Assembly (NCBI GenBank): GCA_905214105.1
Contig: CAJMKK010000001.1
Coordinates: 248,001 to 312,000, forward strand
Origin: an uncultured bacterium
GTDB lineage: Bacteria; Actinomycetota; Coriobacteriia; Coriobacteriales; Coriobacteriaceae
Length of the DNA stretch: 64,000 nt
Direction: 5' to 3'
A program made the translations under genes and the position numbers. Within the stretch, counting starts at the first letter, position 1. Every line of letters begins with the position of its first letter. The notes under the pieces were generated by a model that saw only the letters and a list, made by a program, of their open reading frames with translations, did no database searches and was not told the DNA's origin. Below, piece by piece: positions 36,327 through 44,772 of the stretch.

Positions 36327-36604
36327 TTTTTCTGTTGAAAAGGCCCCTTCGTTCAAAGTAGACCTCATTAAACATATCAATGGCGTATGCATAAACGTTG
36401 ATCAAGCGTTGAGGTTGGCTGAAGGGTCCAATGTCTCTTCGGCACGACCCGTCTAACCTGCTTTATTCTAATAAAGTAGCGTTTCCCCGCCGTTAGCCGA
36501 TGATGCAAGGGCGCTCGGCGTTTTCGACTGGTTTATGCACGCAAAGTCTGGGAATATACAAGTCGCATGTCTTACTGTCTAACCAGTTGCGCCAAGGAGG
36601 CACC
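36327..36604. other. Intergenic region clpC-pepD
   Basis: No gene or clear repeat is seen. It is AT-richer than its surroundings and presumably holds the pepD promoter. Confidence 0.4.
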
Positions 36605-38062
36605 ATGGATTACAAGATCACCGGCTACGAGCCCGCCCAGCTGTTCCATTTCTTTGAGGAGGTCAGCGCGATCCCTCGTGGGTCTGGCAACGAGAAGGGC
36701 ATCAGCGATTTCCTGGTTGCGTTTGCCAAGGAGCGCGGCCTCGATGTGTACCAGGACGAGGTCTACAACGTCATCATTCGCAAGCCCGCTTCTGCCGGCG
36801 CCGAGAATGCCCCGACCGTGATGCTGCAGGGCCACATCGATATGGTGTGCGACAAGTTGGGCTCTGTTGAGCACGACTTTACGACCGACGGTATCGACCT
36901 GGTCGTCAAGGACGGCGTCCTCACCGCTAACGGCACCACCCTGGGCGCCGACAACGGTATCGCCGTCGCTCTGATGCTCACTGTTCTCGATGACGATTCG
37001 ATCGTTCACCCCGCCCTCGAGTGCGTATTCACCACCGACGAGGAGACTGGCCTGGTCGGCGCCGAGACGCTCGACAAGTCCCAGATTAGCGCCCGCACCA
37101 TGATTAACCTTGACTCCGAGGAAGAGGGCGTTGCCACCGTCAGCTGCGCCGGCGGCGTCGTCGTTACCTACACCTGCCCCATCGTGCGCGAGCACAAGAC
37201 CGGTAGCACCCTCACGCTCGACATCTCCGGCCTACTGGGTGGTCATTCCGGCAACGATATCAACCTGGAGCGCGGCAACGGCAACCTCATCATGGCCCGT
37301 ATCATCGACCGCCTGATGGTCGCCGGCGAGCCCGCCATCGTCAGCTTTAACGGCGGCACCAAGGACAACGCCATCAACCGTGAGTGCAAGGCTGTTCTGG
37401 TCTACGCCGACCACGCTGCCGCCGAGGCCGCGGCCCAGATCGCAAAGGGCATCATCGCCGACGTCACTGCCGAGCTCGAGGTCTTCGACCCCGGCTTTAC
37501 CTGCACCGTCGAGATTGCCGACGACGCCGAGGTCGAGGCCATGGACCAGAAGTCCGCGCTTGCCCTCATCCGCGCCCTGCGTCTTGCCCCTAATGGCGTG
37601 ATTCGCCGCAACGTCGCCACCGACGGCTCCGTCGAGGTTTCCTCCAACATCGGTGTGGTTGCCACCTCTGACGACGAGGTCAAGATCATGCTGTCCCCGC
37701 GCTCCTCGATCACCTCGCTGCAGAACGAGTTTAAGGATCGTCTGCAGACGCTCGCCGATATCCTGGGCTTCGACGCCAAGTTCGAGTTCGAGTATCCCGG
37801 CTGGAGCTATGCCGAGCATTCGCCGGTCCGCGACGTCTTTGTCGAGAGCTATCGCGAGCTCTTTGGCTCTGAGCTGCGCATCGAGTCCATTCACGCCGGC
37901 CTTGAGTGCGGCCTGTTTGCCGAGGCCCTGCACGGCCTGGACGCCATCGCCGTGGGCCCGACGCTCTCCGATGTCCACACCCCGGACGAGAGCATGGAGC
38001 TCGCTTCTGCCGAGCGCTTCTACGAGCTGCTCATCGACGTGCTCAAGCGCCTCGCCGCGTAA
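36605..38062 (+). CDS. pepD: Aminoacyl-histidine dipeptidase (PepD, M20C)
   Basis: This 485-residue metallopeptidase cleaves Xaa-His dipeptides and related substrates. The catalytic zinc motifs are in order: LQGHIDMVCD, LGADNGIAVAL with the bridging aspartate, TDEETGLVGAE with the general base, and a final HTPDE. A lid domain lies between residues of about 190 and 390. ATG 36605 follows AAGGAGG; the longer upstream frame is non-coding. Confidence 0.94.
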   Translation: MDYKITGYEPAQLFHFFEEVSAIPRGSGNEKGISDFLVAFAKERGLDVYQDEVYNVIIRKPASAGAENAPTVMLQGHIDMVCDKLGSVEHDFTTDGIDLVVKDGVLTANGTTLGADNGIAVALMLTVLDDDSIVHPALECVFTTDEETGLVGAETLDKSQISARTMINLDSEEEGVATVSCAGGVVVTYTCPIVREHKTGSTLTLDISGLLGGHSGNDINLERGNGNLIMARIIDRLMVAGEPAIVSFNGGTKDNAINRECKAVLVYADHAAAEAAAQIAKGIIADVTAELEVFDPGFTCTVEIADDAEVEAMDQKSALALIRALRLAPNGVIRRNVATDGSVEVSSNIGVVATSDDEVKIMLSPRSSITSLQNEFKDRLQTLADILGFDAKFEFEYPGWSYAEHSPVRDVFVESYRELFGSELRIESIHAGLECGLFAEALHGLDAIAVGPTLSDVHTPDESMELASAERFYELLIDVLKRLAA

Positions 38063-38119
38063 AGGTTGCGCTAGCAGCAGTCCGAGCCACGTGCTAGCGG
38101 ATTGCAAATGACATTACGA

Positions 38120-38155
38120 GAGGGGGTGCCCGGTCTTTTGCGACAGGTGTCCCCT
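38120..38155 (+). terminator. Terminator of pepD
   Basis: GGGGGTGCC pairs with GGTGTCCCC (three wobbles), with TTCTTTT after it. It faces the end of hipA. Confidence 0.6.
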
Positions 38156-38189
38156 CCCTTCTTTTAAGAAATGGGAAATTGATTGGCGT

Positions 38190-39494
38190 CTAGCCCATAT
38201 CCGCCCTGATGAGGTCGAGGGTTCGCTGGCAGTTTTCGCGGACGGGGCCGAGCATATGCTCGCGCAGGTCCGCCATGCCGGGCAGGTCGGCGTATTCGTC
38301 CATGACCTCTTCCATACAAATGGGTACCTCGTAGGCGAGGTCCATCATGGTCGCAAAGCAAAACTTCTCGGATAGCCCGGCATCGGTGAGCGTCGCCTCC
38401 AGCGCGGGGTCGCCCATACCGTGGTATCGGCGGATAGCGCCTGGACCGATGCGCCCCACACGATTTTCGCCGCCAACGCTCATGGCAAGGCGCGCCCGGC
38501 GGCGCATGCGCTCATATGCCAAACCCGACGCGACATCGTACATGGGGGCGAGCGCCGCGTTTGTGCCTTTGCCAAGGATGAGCGAGTAGTTTTTAGCGTG
38601 TGCGTCAGGCGCTCCGATAATGGCGTTATAGAACAACATATAGGTAAAAAGCACAAGATTCATGTGGTGGGGGACTGTTTTAATCAGTCGTTCTTGGATG
38701 TCTCGTGTAGTTGGTCCTCCGTCGGCGGTGTATTTATGGCTTGGCAATACACCGAGCGCCTGGCAAAAGTCCTCCTGATGCAGCCTTTCGATATTTCCGC
38801 TGCTATTGACCATTCTGTCGTACCGTTCAACGACGAGCGCGGCTTCGTCTTCAAATGTGCAATAGGAGACGTTGGCAGTTGGAATGCCAGCACGCCGAGC
38901 TGTTTTCATGCAGACGAATTCGTTTAAGGCCTGATGTTTGAACCCAACGACACCATTTTTGAAGATATGGGTAGTGGGGGATGACCCTAGACATTCGCAC
39001 CATTGGCCGTCATGCCAAGCTAGTGCAAATTTGCCTTGGTTGCCGCCCAGGGACCAGCTTTCGTTGGAGCCCATCCATGTCTCTCTTTCGTCATCGCGAA
39101 TTGATTTGAGCTTGTGAGCGATTTGAGAATTGGTAAGCGGGCGGTATGCCGAGACCCTGCCGCGGGCGGCGTCTAATTGATCGGCTCGACAAAACTGAAC
39201 AGCCCCCGCGCAGTCAAGACCGATATGGCACAAGAGGGCGACGGGGTTGTTGGATGCAACGTCATGCTCGGCGGCAATAGCGCGACGCTGTTCTTGACTG
39301 TCGGGCAAAAGGCCAAATAGGAACGGGCGGACGATGTTATGGCCATATGTGCGATTGGAAAGCGGCATTGTTAGCGATAGCGGTGCTCCGCGATAGGTTG
39401 GGGCGTATACAAAGCTGCAGAGTCCATGCTTGTCTTGCCGGAGAGTGCCGGCGATTTCGCCACAAATGAGGGTCGCAAGCTCCATCTCTGCCAT
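38190..39494 (-). CDS. hipA: HipA-family serine/threonine kinase toxin
   Basis: This 434-residue protein has full HipA length. It shows the N-terminal subdomain (YAPTYRGAPLSLTMPL), the flexible phosphate loop SLGGNQGKFALA whose serine is the usual autophosphorylation site, the catalytic segment NAIIGAPDAHAKNYSLIL, and the metal-binding LAPMYDVASG. E. coli HipA phosphorylates GltX and causes growth arrest; the target here is not known. Its ATG follows directly on the hipB stop (TAAATG), so translation is coupled. Confidence 0.92.
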   Translation of the reverse strand: MAEMELATLICGEIAGTLRQDKHGLCSFVYAPTYRGAPLSLTMPLSNRTYGHNIVRPFLFGLLPDSQEQRRAIAAEHDVASNNPVALLCHIGLDCAGAVQFCRADQLDAARGRVSAYRPLTNSQIAHKLKSIRDDERETWMGSNESWSLGGNQGKFALAWHDGQWCECLGSSPTTHIFKNGVVGFKHQALNEFVCMKTARRAGIPTANVSYCTFEDEAALVVERYDRMVNSSGNIERLHQEDFCQALGVLPSHKYTADGGPTTRDIQERLIKTVPHHMNLVLFTYMLFYNAIIGAPDAHAKNYSLILGKGTNAALAPMYDVASGLAYERMRRRARLAMSVGGENRVGRIGPGAIRRYHGMGDPALEATLTDAGLSEKFCFATMMDLAYEVPICMEEVMDEYADLPGMADLREHMLGPVRENCQRTLDLIRADMG

Positions 39495-39926
39495 TTATTT
39501 CACAACCTTACAGCCAAAGGAGAGGTCTGAAGCGCCGGAAAGGCCTTGCTCGACTGCGATTTGGGCCAGCAGGGCACCATAGGAAGATGGCGTTCCTTGT
39601 CGGGCGGGTCGTCTGCCTACGCTTGGCTTTAGCAGGGCATTCGAGTTCACGATAGGGAGGTCCACTATCGTCGTCGGATGTTCGGAGGGCGATGCGATGG
39701 AGTCGTTATCGCTTTGCGCAAAGAGACCTATGCCGAGTGCGTTAAAAACGGTCAGCAACTTGTCGAGCCGAATACCCGTGGCGTCGCCCAGCTCGAGCGA
39801 TGCGAGCAGGCGCTCCGAAACACCGGCCTTTTTGGCGAGGGCGGCACGGGTGAGACCCTGAGCCTCGCGTGCCTGGCGCACGTAGATGCCAGCTTGGCGC
39901 GGTGTGGTGATGGGAAAGGTGTCCAC
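39495..39926 (-). CDS. hipB: HipB-like XRE-family antitoxin
   Basis: This 143-residue protein has an XRE helix-turn-helix at about residues 10-65 (VRQAREAQGLTRAALAKKAG and RLLASLELG). A longer C-terminal region follows, which probably contacts HipA. Start is GTG 39926 with AGGAG eight bases upstream. HipB normally represses its own operon and neutralises HipA. Three copies of a TGCA-N6-TGCA site lie 16-83 bp upstream, spaced exactly 27 bp. Confidence 0.9.
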   Translation of the reverse strand: MDTFPITTPRQAGIYVRQAREAQGLTRAALAKKAGVSERLLASLELGDATGIRLDKLLTVFNALGIGLFAQSDNDSIASPSEHPTTIVDLPIVNSNALLKPSVGRRPARQGTPSSYGALLAQIAVEQGLSGASDLSFGCKVVK

Positions 39927-39941
39927 GGCGATCTCCTAACG

Positions 39942-40009
39942 TGCAGACTTTTGCATATCAGTATGACATGCAAAAGTCTGCATGAAAAGGCCTCATGCAA
40001 AACTCTGCA
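39942..40009 (-). promoter_or_regulatory. Three phased hip operators
   Basis: TGCAGACTTTTGCA (39942-39955), TGCAAAAGTCTGCA (39969-39982) and TGCAAAACTCTGCA (39996-40009) are spaced 27 bp apart start to start. They lie just upstream of hipB. The last one also lies inside a GGCCTCATGCA/TGCATGAGGCC hairpin. Confidence 0.85.
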
Positions 40010-40054
40010 TGAGGCCGTGTGCTGGCGTTGAGTTTTGAGCGATTGTGTTTGGCA

Positions 40055-40633
40055 CTACAGCACGAAGATTCCCAGGTGCTCAAGCAAGATCTTGAGGCCG
40101 ATGAGGATGAGCACGACGCCACCCACGATGGTGGCGGGTTTTTCGTAGCGCGCGCCAAAGGTGTGGCCGATTGCCACGCCGGCGATGGAGAAGATAAACG
40201 TTGTGACGCCGATGAGCGACACGGCGGGCACGATGTCGACCGAGAGCGCGGCAAATGAGATGCCCACGGCTAGGGCGTCGATTGAGGTGGCGATGGCGAG
40301 GATCAGGTACTCGCCCAGGTCAATCTTCTCGGCATCCTTGCCGTCGCCTTCATCCTCGTCCTCGGTAAATGCCTCCCACAGCATTTTGCCGCCAATGAAG
40401 GCGAGCAGGATAAAGGCGATCCAGTGGTCGATGGGGCCGATGATGCCCATAAATTGACTGCCAAGCGCCCATCCGATTACGGGCATGCCGGCCTGAAAAC
40501 CGCCAAAGAACAGGCCGAGCACCACGGCGACCTTAAGGTTGATCTTTTTCATGCCGAGACCCTTGCAGATGGATACGGCAAATGCGTCCATCGAAAGGCC
40601 AACGGCGAGCAACACGAGCTCTGCGAGTCCCAT
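40055..40633 (-). CDS. mntP: Manganese efflux pump MntP family protein
   Basis: This 192-residue protein has six membrane helices in two homologous halves. The paired acidic motifs GLSMDAFAVSICKG and ATSIDALAVGISFA contain the helix-1 and helix-4 aspartates of MntP. It exports Mn2+ in E. coli. ATG 40633 follows GGGAG. A GGGAGTAG sequence in the leader recalls the yybP-ykoY manganese riboswitch, but the rest of that aptamer is absent. It is divergent from disA. Confidence 0.88.
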   Translation of the reverse strand: MGLAELVLLAVGLSMDAFAVSICKGLGMKKINLKVAVVLGLFFGGFQAGMPVIGWALGSQFMGIIGPIDHWIAFILLAFIGGKMLWEAFTEDEDEGDGKDAEKIDLGEYLILAIATSIDALAVGISFAALSVDIVPAVSLIGVTTFIFSIAGVAIGHTFGARYEKPATIVGGVVLILIGLKILLEHLGIFVL

Positions 40634-40855
40634 AGCCTGGCTCCCTCTCTGCGGGCGAGCCCGATTACGCGACTACTCCCTCATTTTATATGAGACCCGA
40701 TGCTACCACATGAGCAGTCAAAGGAGCCCCGTCCCAAATGAGCTACCTAAGCTGTGTTCGCTCATTCTGTAAGCATCGGATTTCGCAAGCGCCGCAGGGA
40801 CAAACCGTGAGAAACTATTTAGCGTTTATGGAGCGTATACGATGGGAGCGATGCC

Positions 40856-41923
40856 TTGGATAAGAACGAGCTGCAAAAGCGTATGGAACAGGCCATCCGC
40901 CTGACGGCACCTGGTCAGCCGATCCGCACCGCCCTCGACATGATCATCGCCGGTCACCTGGGCGCCCTTATCTGCGTCGGCGACACCGAAAACGTGCTCG
41001 CTGCCGGTAACGACGGCTTTCCGCTCAACATTTCGTTCACCTCGAACCGCCTGTTCGAGCTCTCCAAGATGGACGGCGCCATCGTTATCGACGGCGACCT
41101 CACCCAGATTCTGCGCGCCAACTTCCACCTCAATCCCGATCCCTCGCTCGCCACGAGTGAGACGGGCATGCGTCACCGTACTGCCGCTCGCATGTCGGTG
41201 CTCACCGACGCCATCGTGATCTCGGTTTCGGCTCGTCGTGCCGTCGTCAACGTGTACGTCCACGGTAAGAGCTACGAGATCCAGCCTGTCACCACCATCA
41301 TGAGCTCGGTCAACCAGCTCGTCGCCACGCTTCAGACCACCCGTCAGTCGCTCGACCGCTCCCTGCTGCGTCTGACGGCCCTCGAGCTCGACGACTACGT
41401 TACGCTCGCCGACATTACCGGTATTTTCTCGAGCTTCGAGATCATGCAACAGGCAAAGACCGAGCTTAAGGATTGCATTGTCAAGCTGGGCAACCAGGGC
41501 AAGCTCGTGCAGATGCAGCTCGAACAGCTCGCCGGCTCCAGCATGGATACCGAATACGACCTGATGATCCGCGACTACGCGAGCGATTCTTCCGAGGCAA
41601 ACGCCGAGAAGATCCGCGCCAACCTGAGCCGTATGACGCCCAAGGACCTATCCGACCCGCAGCATGTGGCGGCAGTTCTGGGCTATGACGACCTGGACGA
41701 GGATTCCGTCATGACACCGCTGGGCCTGCGTACGCTTTCGCGCGTGTCCGTCGTGCGCGACGGCGTGGCCGAGAAGATCGTCGACGAGTACGGCTCGCTG
41801 CAGGAGCTCATGGACGACATCAGCGAGGACCCGGAGCGCCTGGGCGACTTTGGCGTCAACAACCCTGCCATTCTTGCGGACTCGCTGTACCGCATGAAGG
41901 GCACCAAACAGGGGAACGCATAA
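40856..41923 (+). CDS. disA: DNA-integrity scanning diadenylate cyclase DisA
   Basis: This 355-residue protein makes cyclic di-AMP. The N-terminal DAC domain has MDGAIVIDGD and RHRTAARMS, the catalytic DGA and RHR motifs. A helical spine follows, and a C-terminal HhH DNA-binding domain senses branched DNA. No ATG or GTG fits in frame; TTG 40856 with GGGAG nine bases upstream is the likely start. ispD starts within its stop codon. Confidence 0.95.
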   Translation: MDKNELQKRMEQAIRLTAPGQPIRTALDMIIAGHLGALICVGDTENVLAAGNDGFPLNISFTSNRLFELSKMDGAIVIDGDLTQILRANFHLNPDPSLATSETGMRHRTAARMSVLTDAIVISVSARRAVVNVYVHGKSYEIQPVTTIMSSVNQLVATLQTTRQSLDRSLLRLTALELDDYVTLADITGIFSSFEIMQQAKTELKDCIVKLGNQGKLVQMQLEQLAGSSMDTEYDLMIRDYASDSSEANAEKIRANLSRMTPKDLSDPQHVAAVLGYDDLDEDSVMTPLGLRTLSRVSVVRDGVAEKIVDEYGSLQELMDDISEDPERLGDFGVNNPAILADSLYRMKGTKQGNA

Positions 41924-42651
41924 TGGCGCCCGTATGCGCCGTGGTCGTTGCCGGCGGCAGTGGCCAGCGCTTTGGAAATCCCGGCGGCAAGCAGCTCGTT
42001 AACGTGGCGGGCCGTCCGCTCATGAGCTGGTCCATCCGTGCGTTCGATCGGAGCGACAAGGTCGGCCACATCGTGGTGGTGTGTCCTGCCGAGCGCCGTG
42101 CCGAGATGCGCCGCCTGGCCATCGATCCGTTTGACTATGACACGCCCATCAGCTTTGCCGATGCCGGCGATACCCGTCAGGATTCCACCCGCGCCGGCGT
42201 GCACGCGGTGCCGGCGGGCTTTGAATACGTCGCCATCCACGACGGCGCCCGTCCGCTCATCACGACCGATGCCATCGATCATGCGATCGACGTGCTTGTG
42301 GGCGACCGCTCGCTCGACGGTGTCGTGTGCGGTCAGCCCGCGATCGACACGCTCAAGATCGTCGACGGCGATAATATCGTCGAGACGCCGCCGCGCGAGC
42401 TCTATTGGGCCGCGCAGACGCCGCAGATCTTTAGCGTTGACGCCATGAAGCGTGCCCACGCCGCAGCCATTGCCGAGGGCTTTATCGGTACCGACGATTC
42501 TTCGCTGGTCGAGCGCATGGGCGGGCGCGTTCGCTGCGTCCAGAGTCCGCGTGACAACCTTAAGGTGACGGTGCCCGAGGACCTGCGTCCCGTAACCGCG
42601 ATTCTGCTCGGCCGCATGGCCGAGGGAGAGGACCTTCCCCATGTTCAGTAA
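41923..42651 (+). CDS. ispD: 2-C-methyl-D-erythritol 4-phosphate cytidylyltransferase
   Basis: This third MEP-pathway enzyme has 242 residues. AVVVAGGSGQRFGNPGGKQL is the CTP-binding loop (usually AAGxGxRxG), IHDGARPLI the metal/substrate site, and AAQTPQIF a conserved segment. The start overlaps the disA stop (TAATG), and the end overlaps ispF by 11 bp. The operon order disA-ispD-ispF-cysS resembles Bacillus. Confidence 0.95.
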   Translation: MAPVCAVVVAGGSGQRFGNPGGKQLVNVAGRPLMSWSIRAFDRSDKVGHIVVVCPAERRAEMRRLAIDPFDYDTPISFADAGDTRQDSTRAGVHAVPAGFEYVAIHDGARPLITTDAIDHAIDVLVGDRSLDGVVCGQPAIDTLKIVDGDNIVETPPRELYWAAQTPQIFSVDAMKRAHAAAIAEGFIGTDDSSLVERMGGRVRCVQSPRDNLKVTVPEDLRPVTAILLGRMAEGEDLPHVQ

Positions 42652-43135
42652 CCTGCGCATTGGCCACGGCTACGATGTCCACCGTTTGGTGGAGGGGCGT
42701 CGATGTATTATCGGCGGGGTCGACATTCCCTACGAGCGCGGCCTGCTTGGCCACTCGGATGCCGATGTGCTTGCGCACGCGTTGGCCGACGCCATTCTGG
42801 GCGCCTGCCGCGGGGGAGACATCGGCAAGCTATTCCCCGACACCGATCCCGCCTATGAGGGCGCCGACTCGATGGTGCTGCTCGCTCGCGTGATGGACTA
42901 TGCGCGCGAGCTGGGCTTTGAGTTTGTCGATGCCGATTGCACCATTGCCTGTCAGCAACCCAAGATCACCCCGCACCGCGATGCCATGCGCGCCAACCTT
43001 GCCCATGCCCTGGGCGTTGACGTCGAAAACGTGGGCGTCGCCGCCACTACGACCGAAAAGCTCGGTTGGGAAGGCCAGGGCGAGGGAATCGGCGCCTGGG
43101 CCGTCTGCCTGCTACAGAAAACCGTTAAGGAGTAA
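42641..43135 (+). CDS. ispF: 2-C-methyl-D-erythritol 2,4-cyclodiphosphate synthase
   Basis: This 164-residue enzyme has IGHGYDVHRL and GLLGHSDADVLAHAL, which bind the active-site zinc. TTTEKLGWEGQGEGIGAWAVCLL is the C-terminal signature. It cyclises the CDP-ME-2-phosphate made by IspE. GGAGAGG lies inside the end of ispD. It ends 3 bp before cysS. Confidence 0.96.
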   Translation: MFSNLRIGHGYDVHRLVEGRRCIIGGVDIPYERGLLGHSDADVLAHALADAILGACRGGDIGKLFPDTDPAYEGADSMVLLARVMDYARELGFEFVDADCTIACQQPKITPHRDAMRANLAHALGVDVENVGVAATTTEKLGWEGQGEGIGAWAVCLLQKTVKE

Positions 43136-43138
43136 CGA

Positions 43139-44605
43139 ATGCGTATCTACAACAGCGCTACCCATAAAAAGGAAGAGTTCCAGCCCATCGAGTCCGGCAA
43201 GGTCCGCATGTACGTGTGCGGCCCCACGGTCTACGACAACATCCACATCGGCAATGCCCGCACGTTCATCAGCTTTGACGTGATTCGTCGCTGGCTCATC
43301 GCGAGCGGCTACGAGGTCACGTTCGCCCAGAACCTCACCGATGTCGATGACAAGATCATCAAGCGCGCCAACGAGCAGGGCCGCACTGCCGCCGAGGTCG
43401 CGACGGAGTTCTCGGACAAGTTCATCGGCGTCATGCGCGCCGCCAACGTGCTCGATCCCGATGTGCGCCCCCGCGCCACCAAGGAGATCGGCCCCATGAT
43501 CGCCATGATCAAGACGCTTATCGAGCAGGGCCACGCTTACGCAGCCGATAACGGCGATGTGTACTTTGCCGTGCGCAGCGATCCCAACTATGGTCAGGTC
43601 TCGGGTCGCAACATCGACGACCTTATGGTTGGCGCGCGCATCGAGGAGAACGAGGACAAGAACGACCCGCTCGACTTTGCCCTGTGGAAGGCCGCCAAGC
43701 CCGGCGAGCCCAGCTGGCCGAGCCCCTGGGGCGAGGGCCGTCCCGGTTGGCACACCGAGTGCGCCGCCATGGTGCATCGCTACCTGGGTACTCCGATCGA
43801 CATCCACGGCGGCGGCTCCGACCTTGCCTTCCCGCATCACGAGAACGAGTGCGCTCAGGCCACCTGCGCCTGGCACCAGGGCTTCTCCAACACCTGGATG
43901 CACACGGGCATGCTGCTGGTAGACGGCGAGAAGATGTCCAAGTCGCTCGGCAACTTCTTTACGCTGGCCGAGGTCCTCGAGCAGCATTCCGCTGCCGCCC
44001 TGCGCCTGCTGATGCTGCAGACGAGCTATCGCTCACCGCTCGACTTTTCTTGGGAGCGCCTGGAGGGTGCCGAGAACTCGCTCACGCGTATTGCCGGTAC
44101 GGTCGAGAACCTGCGCTGGGCCGCGAACCATGCGACGGCCGATGCCGATGAGGCAGCATCCGAGGCGTTTGCCGCCAAGGCCGCCGAGACACGTGCCACC
44201 TTTAAGGAGTGCATGGACGACGACTTTAACACCGCCGGCGCCATGGGTGCCGTCTTTGGCTTTGTGACCGAGTGCAACCAGTACCTGGAGCAGGCGGGCG
44301 ACGCTGCCGACAAGGCCGCCGCGCTTGCCGCCGCCGACACGCTGGCCGAGCTGCTCGATACGTTTGGTGTTGAGCTCCCCGAGCCCAAGGTCGAGCTGCC
44401 GCTGGGTCTGCTGGGTGTTGCCGCCGGTCTGGTCGCCTACACGGGCGACGACGTGGACGAGGCCGCTGCCAAGATTCTCGAGGCCCGCGCCGATGCCCGT
44501 GCCGCCAAGAACTGGGATCTGGCCGACGCCATCCGCGACCAGCTCAAGGACCTCGGGCTGACGATCGAGGATACTGCCGCGGGCACCCGTATTAAGACTC
44601 TCTAA
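43139..44605 (+). CDS. cysS: Cysteinyl-tRNA synthetase
   Basis: This 488-residue class-I enzyme has the HIGH-type motif as NIHIGNAR, the zinc-binding cysteine in MYVCGPTVYD, the WHTECAAM segment, GSDLAFPHHENE, and the KMSKS loop in GEKMSKSLGN. Length and domain order are normal. AAGGAG precedes ATG 43139. It is the last gene before a long structured spacer and rlmB. cysE and gltX, which lie here in Bacillus, are missing. Confidence 0.97.
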   Translation: MRIYNSATHKKEEFQPIESGKVRMYVCGPTVYDNIHIGNARTFISFDVIRRWLIASGYEVTFAQNLTDVDDKIIKRANEQGRTAAEVATEFSDKFIGVMRAANVLDPDVRPRATKEIGPMIAMIKTLIEQGHAYAADNGDVYFAVRSDPNYGQVSGRNIDDLMVGARIEENEDKNDPLDFALWKAAKPGEPSWPSPWGEGRPGWHTECAAMVHRYLGTPIDIHGGGSDLAFPHHENECAQATCAWHQGFSNTWMHTGMLLVDGEKMSKSLGNFFTLAEVLEQHSAAALRLLMLQTSYRSPLDFSWERLEGAENSLTRIAGTVENLRWAANHATADADEAASEAFAAKAAETRATFKECMDDDFNTAGAMGAVFGFVTECNQYLEQAGDAADKAAALAAADTLAELLDTFGVELPEPKVELPLGLLGVAAGLVAYTGDDVDEAAAKILEARADARAAKNWDLADAIRDQLKDLGLTIEDTAAGTRIKTL

Positions 44606-44629
44606 TCCCTGCGGGTTTCCCAAGCACCC

Positions 44630-44728
44630 GACCGCCCGAGCCACGGCACCTTGCCTTTCAATCGTCGGGCATGACCTCAAGGTCTATGCCCTCCTCTTTC
44701 AAGGCAATCTGCCGCACCTCGGGCGGTC
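44630..44728. repeat. 99-nt long imperfect hairpin between cysS and rlmB
   Basis: The base stem GACCGCCCGAG/CTCGGGCGGTC is followed inward by GGC/GCC and TTGCCTT/AAGGCAA with matched internal loops. It ends in an apical GGGCAT/ATGCCC stem. It may end cysS transcription or be a processed structure. Confidence 0.75.
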
Positions 44729-44772
44729 GGTCTATTTGTTTCGTTTGATAGTTGTATTTAGGAGGTCGCCTT

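Noticed and set aside
40634..40720. yybP-ykoY manganese riboswitch upstream of mntP
   Set aside because: Only a GGGAGTAG-like piece is present. The other conserved blocks (GAGACCTTT end) are missing in the right place and the leader is too short.
44606..44772. T-box or other amino-acid-sensing leader near cysS
   Set aside because: The structure lies after cysS, and no T-box TGG sequence with specifier loop is seen.
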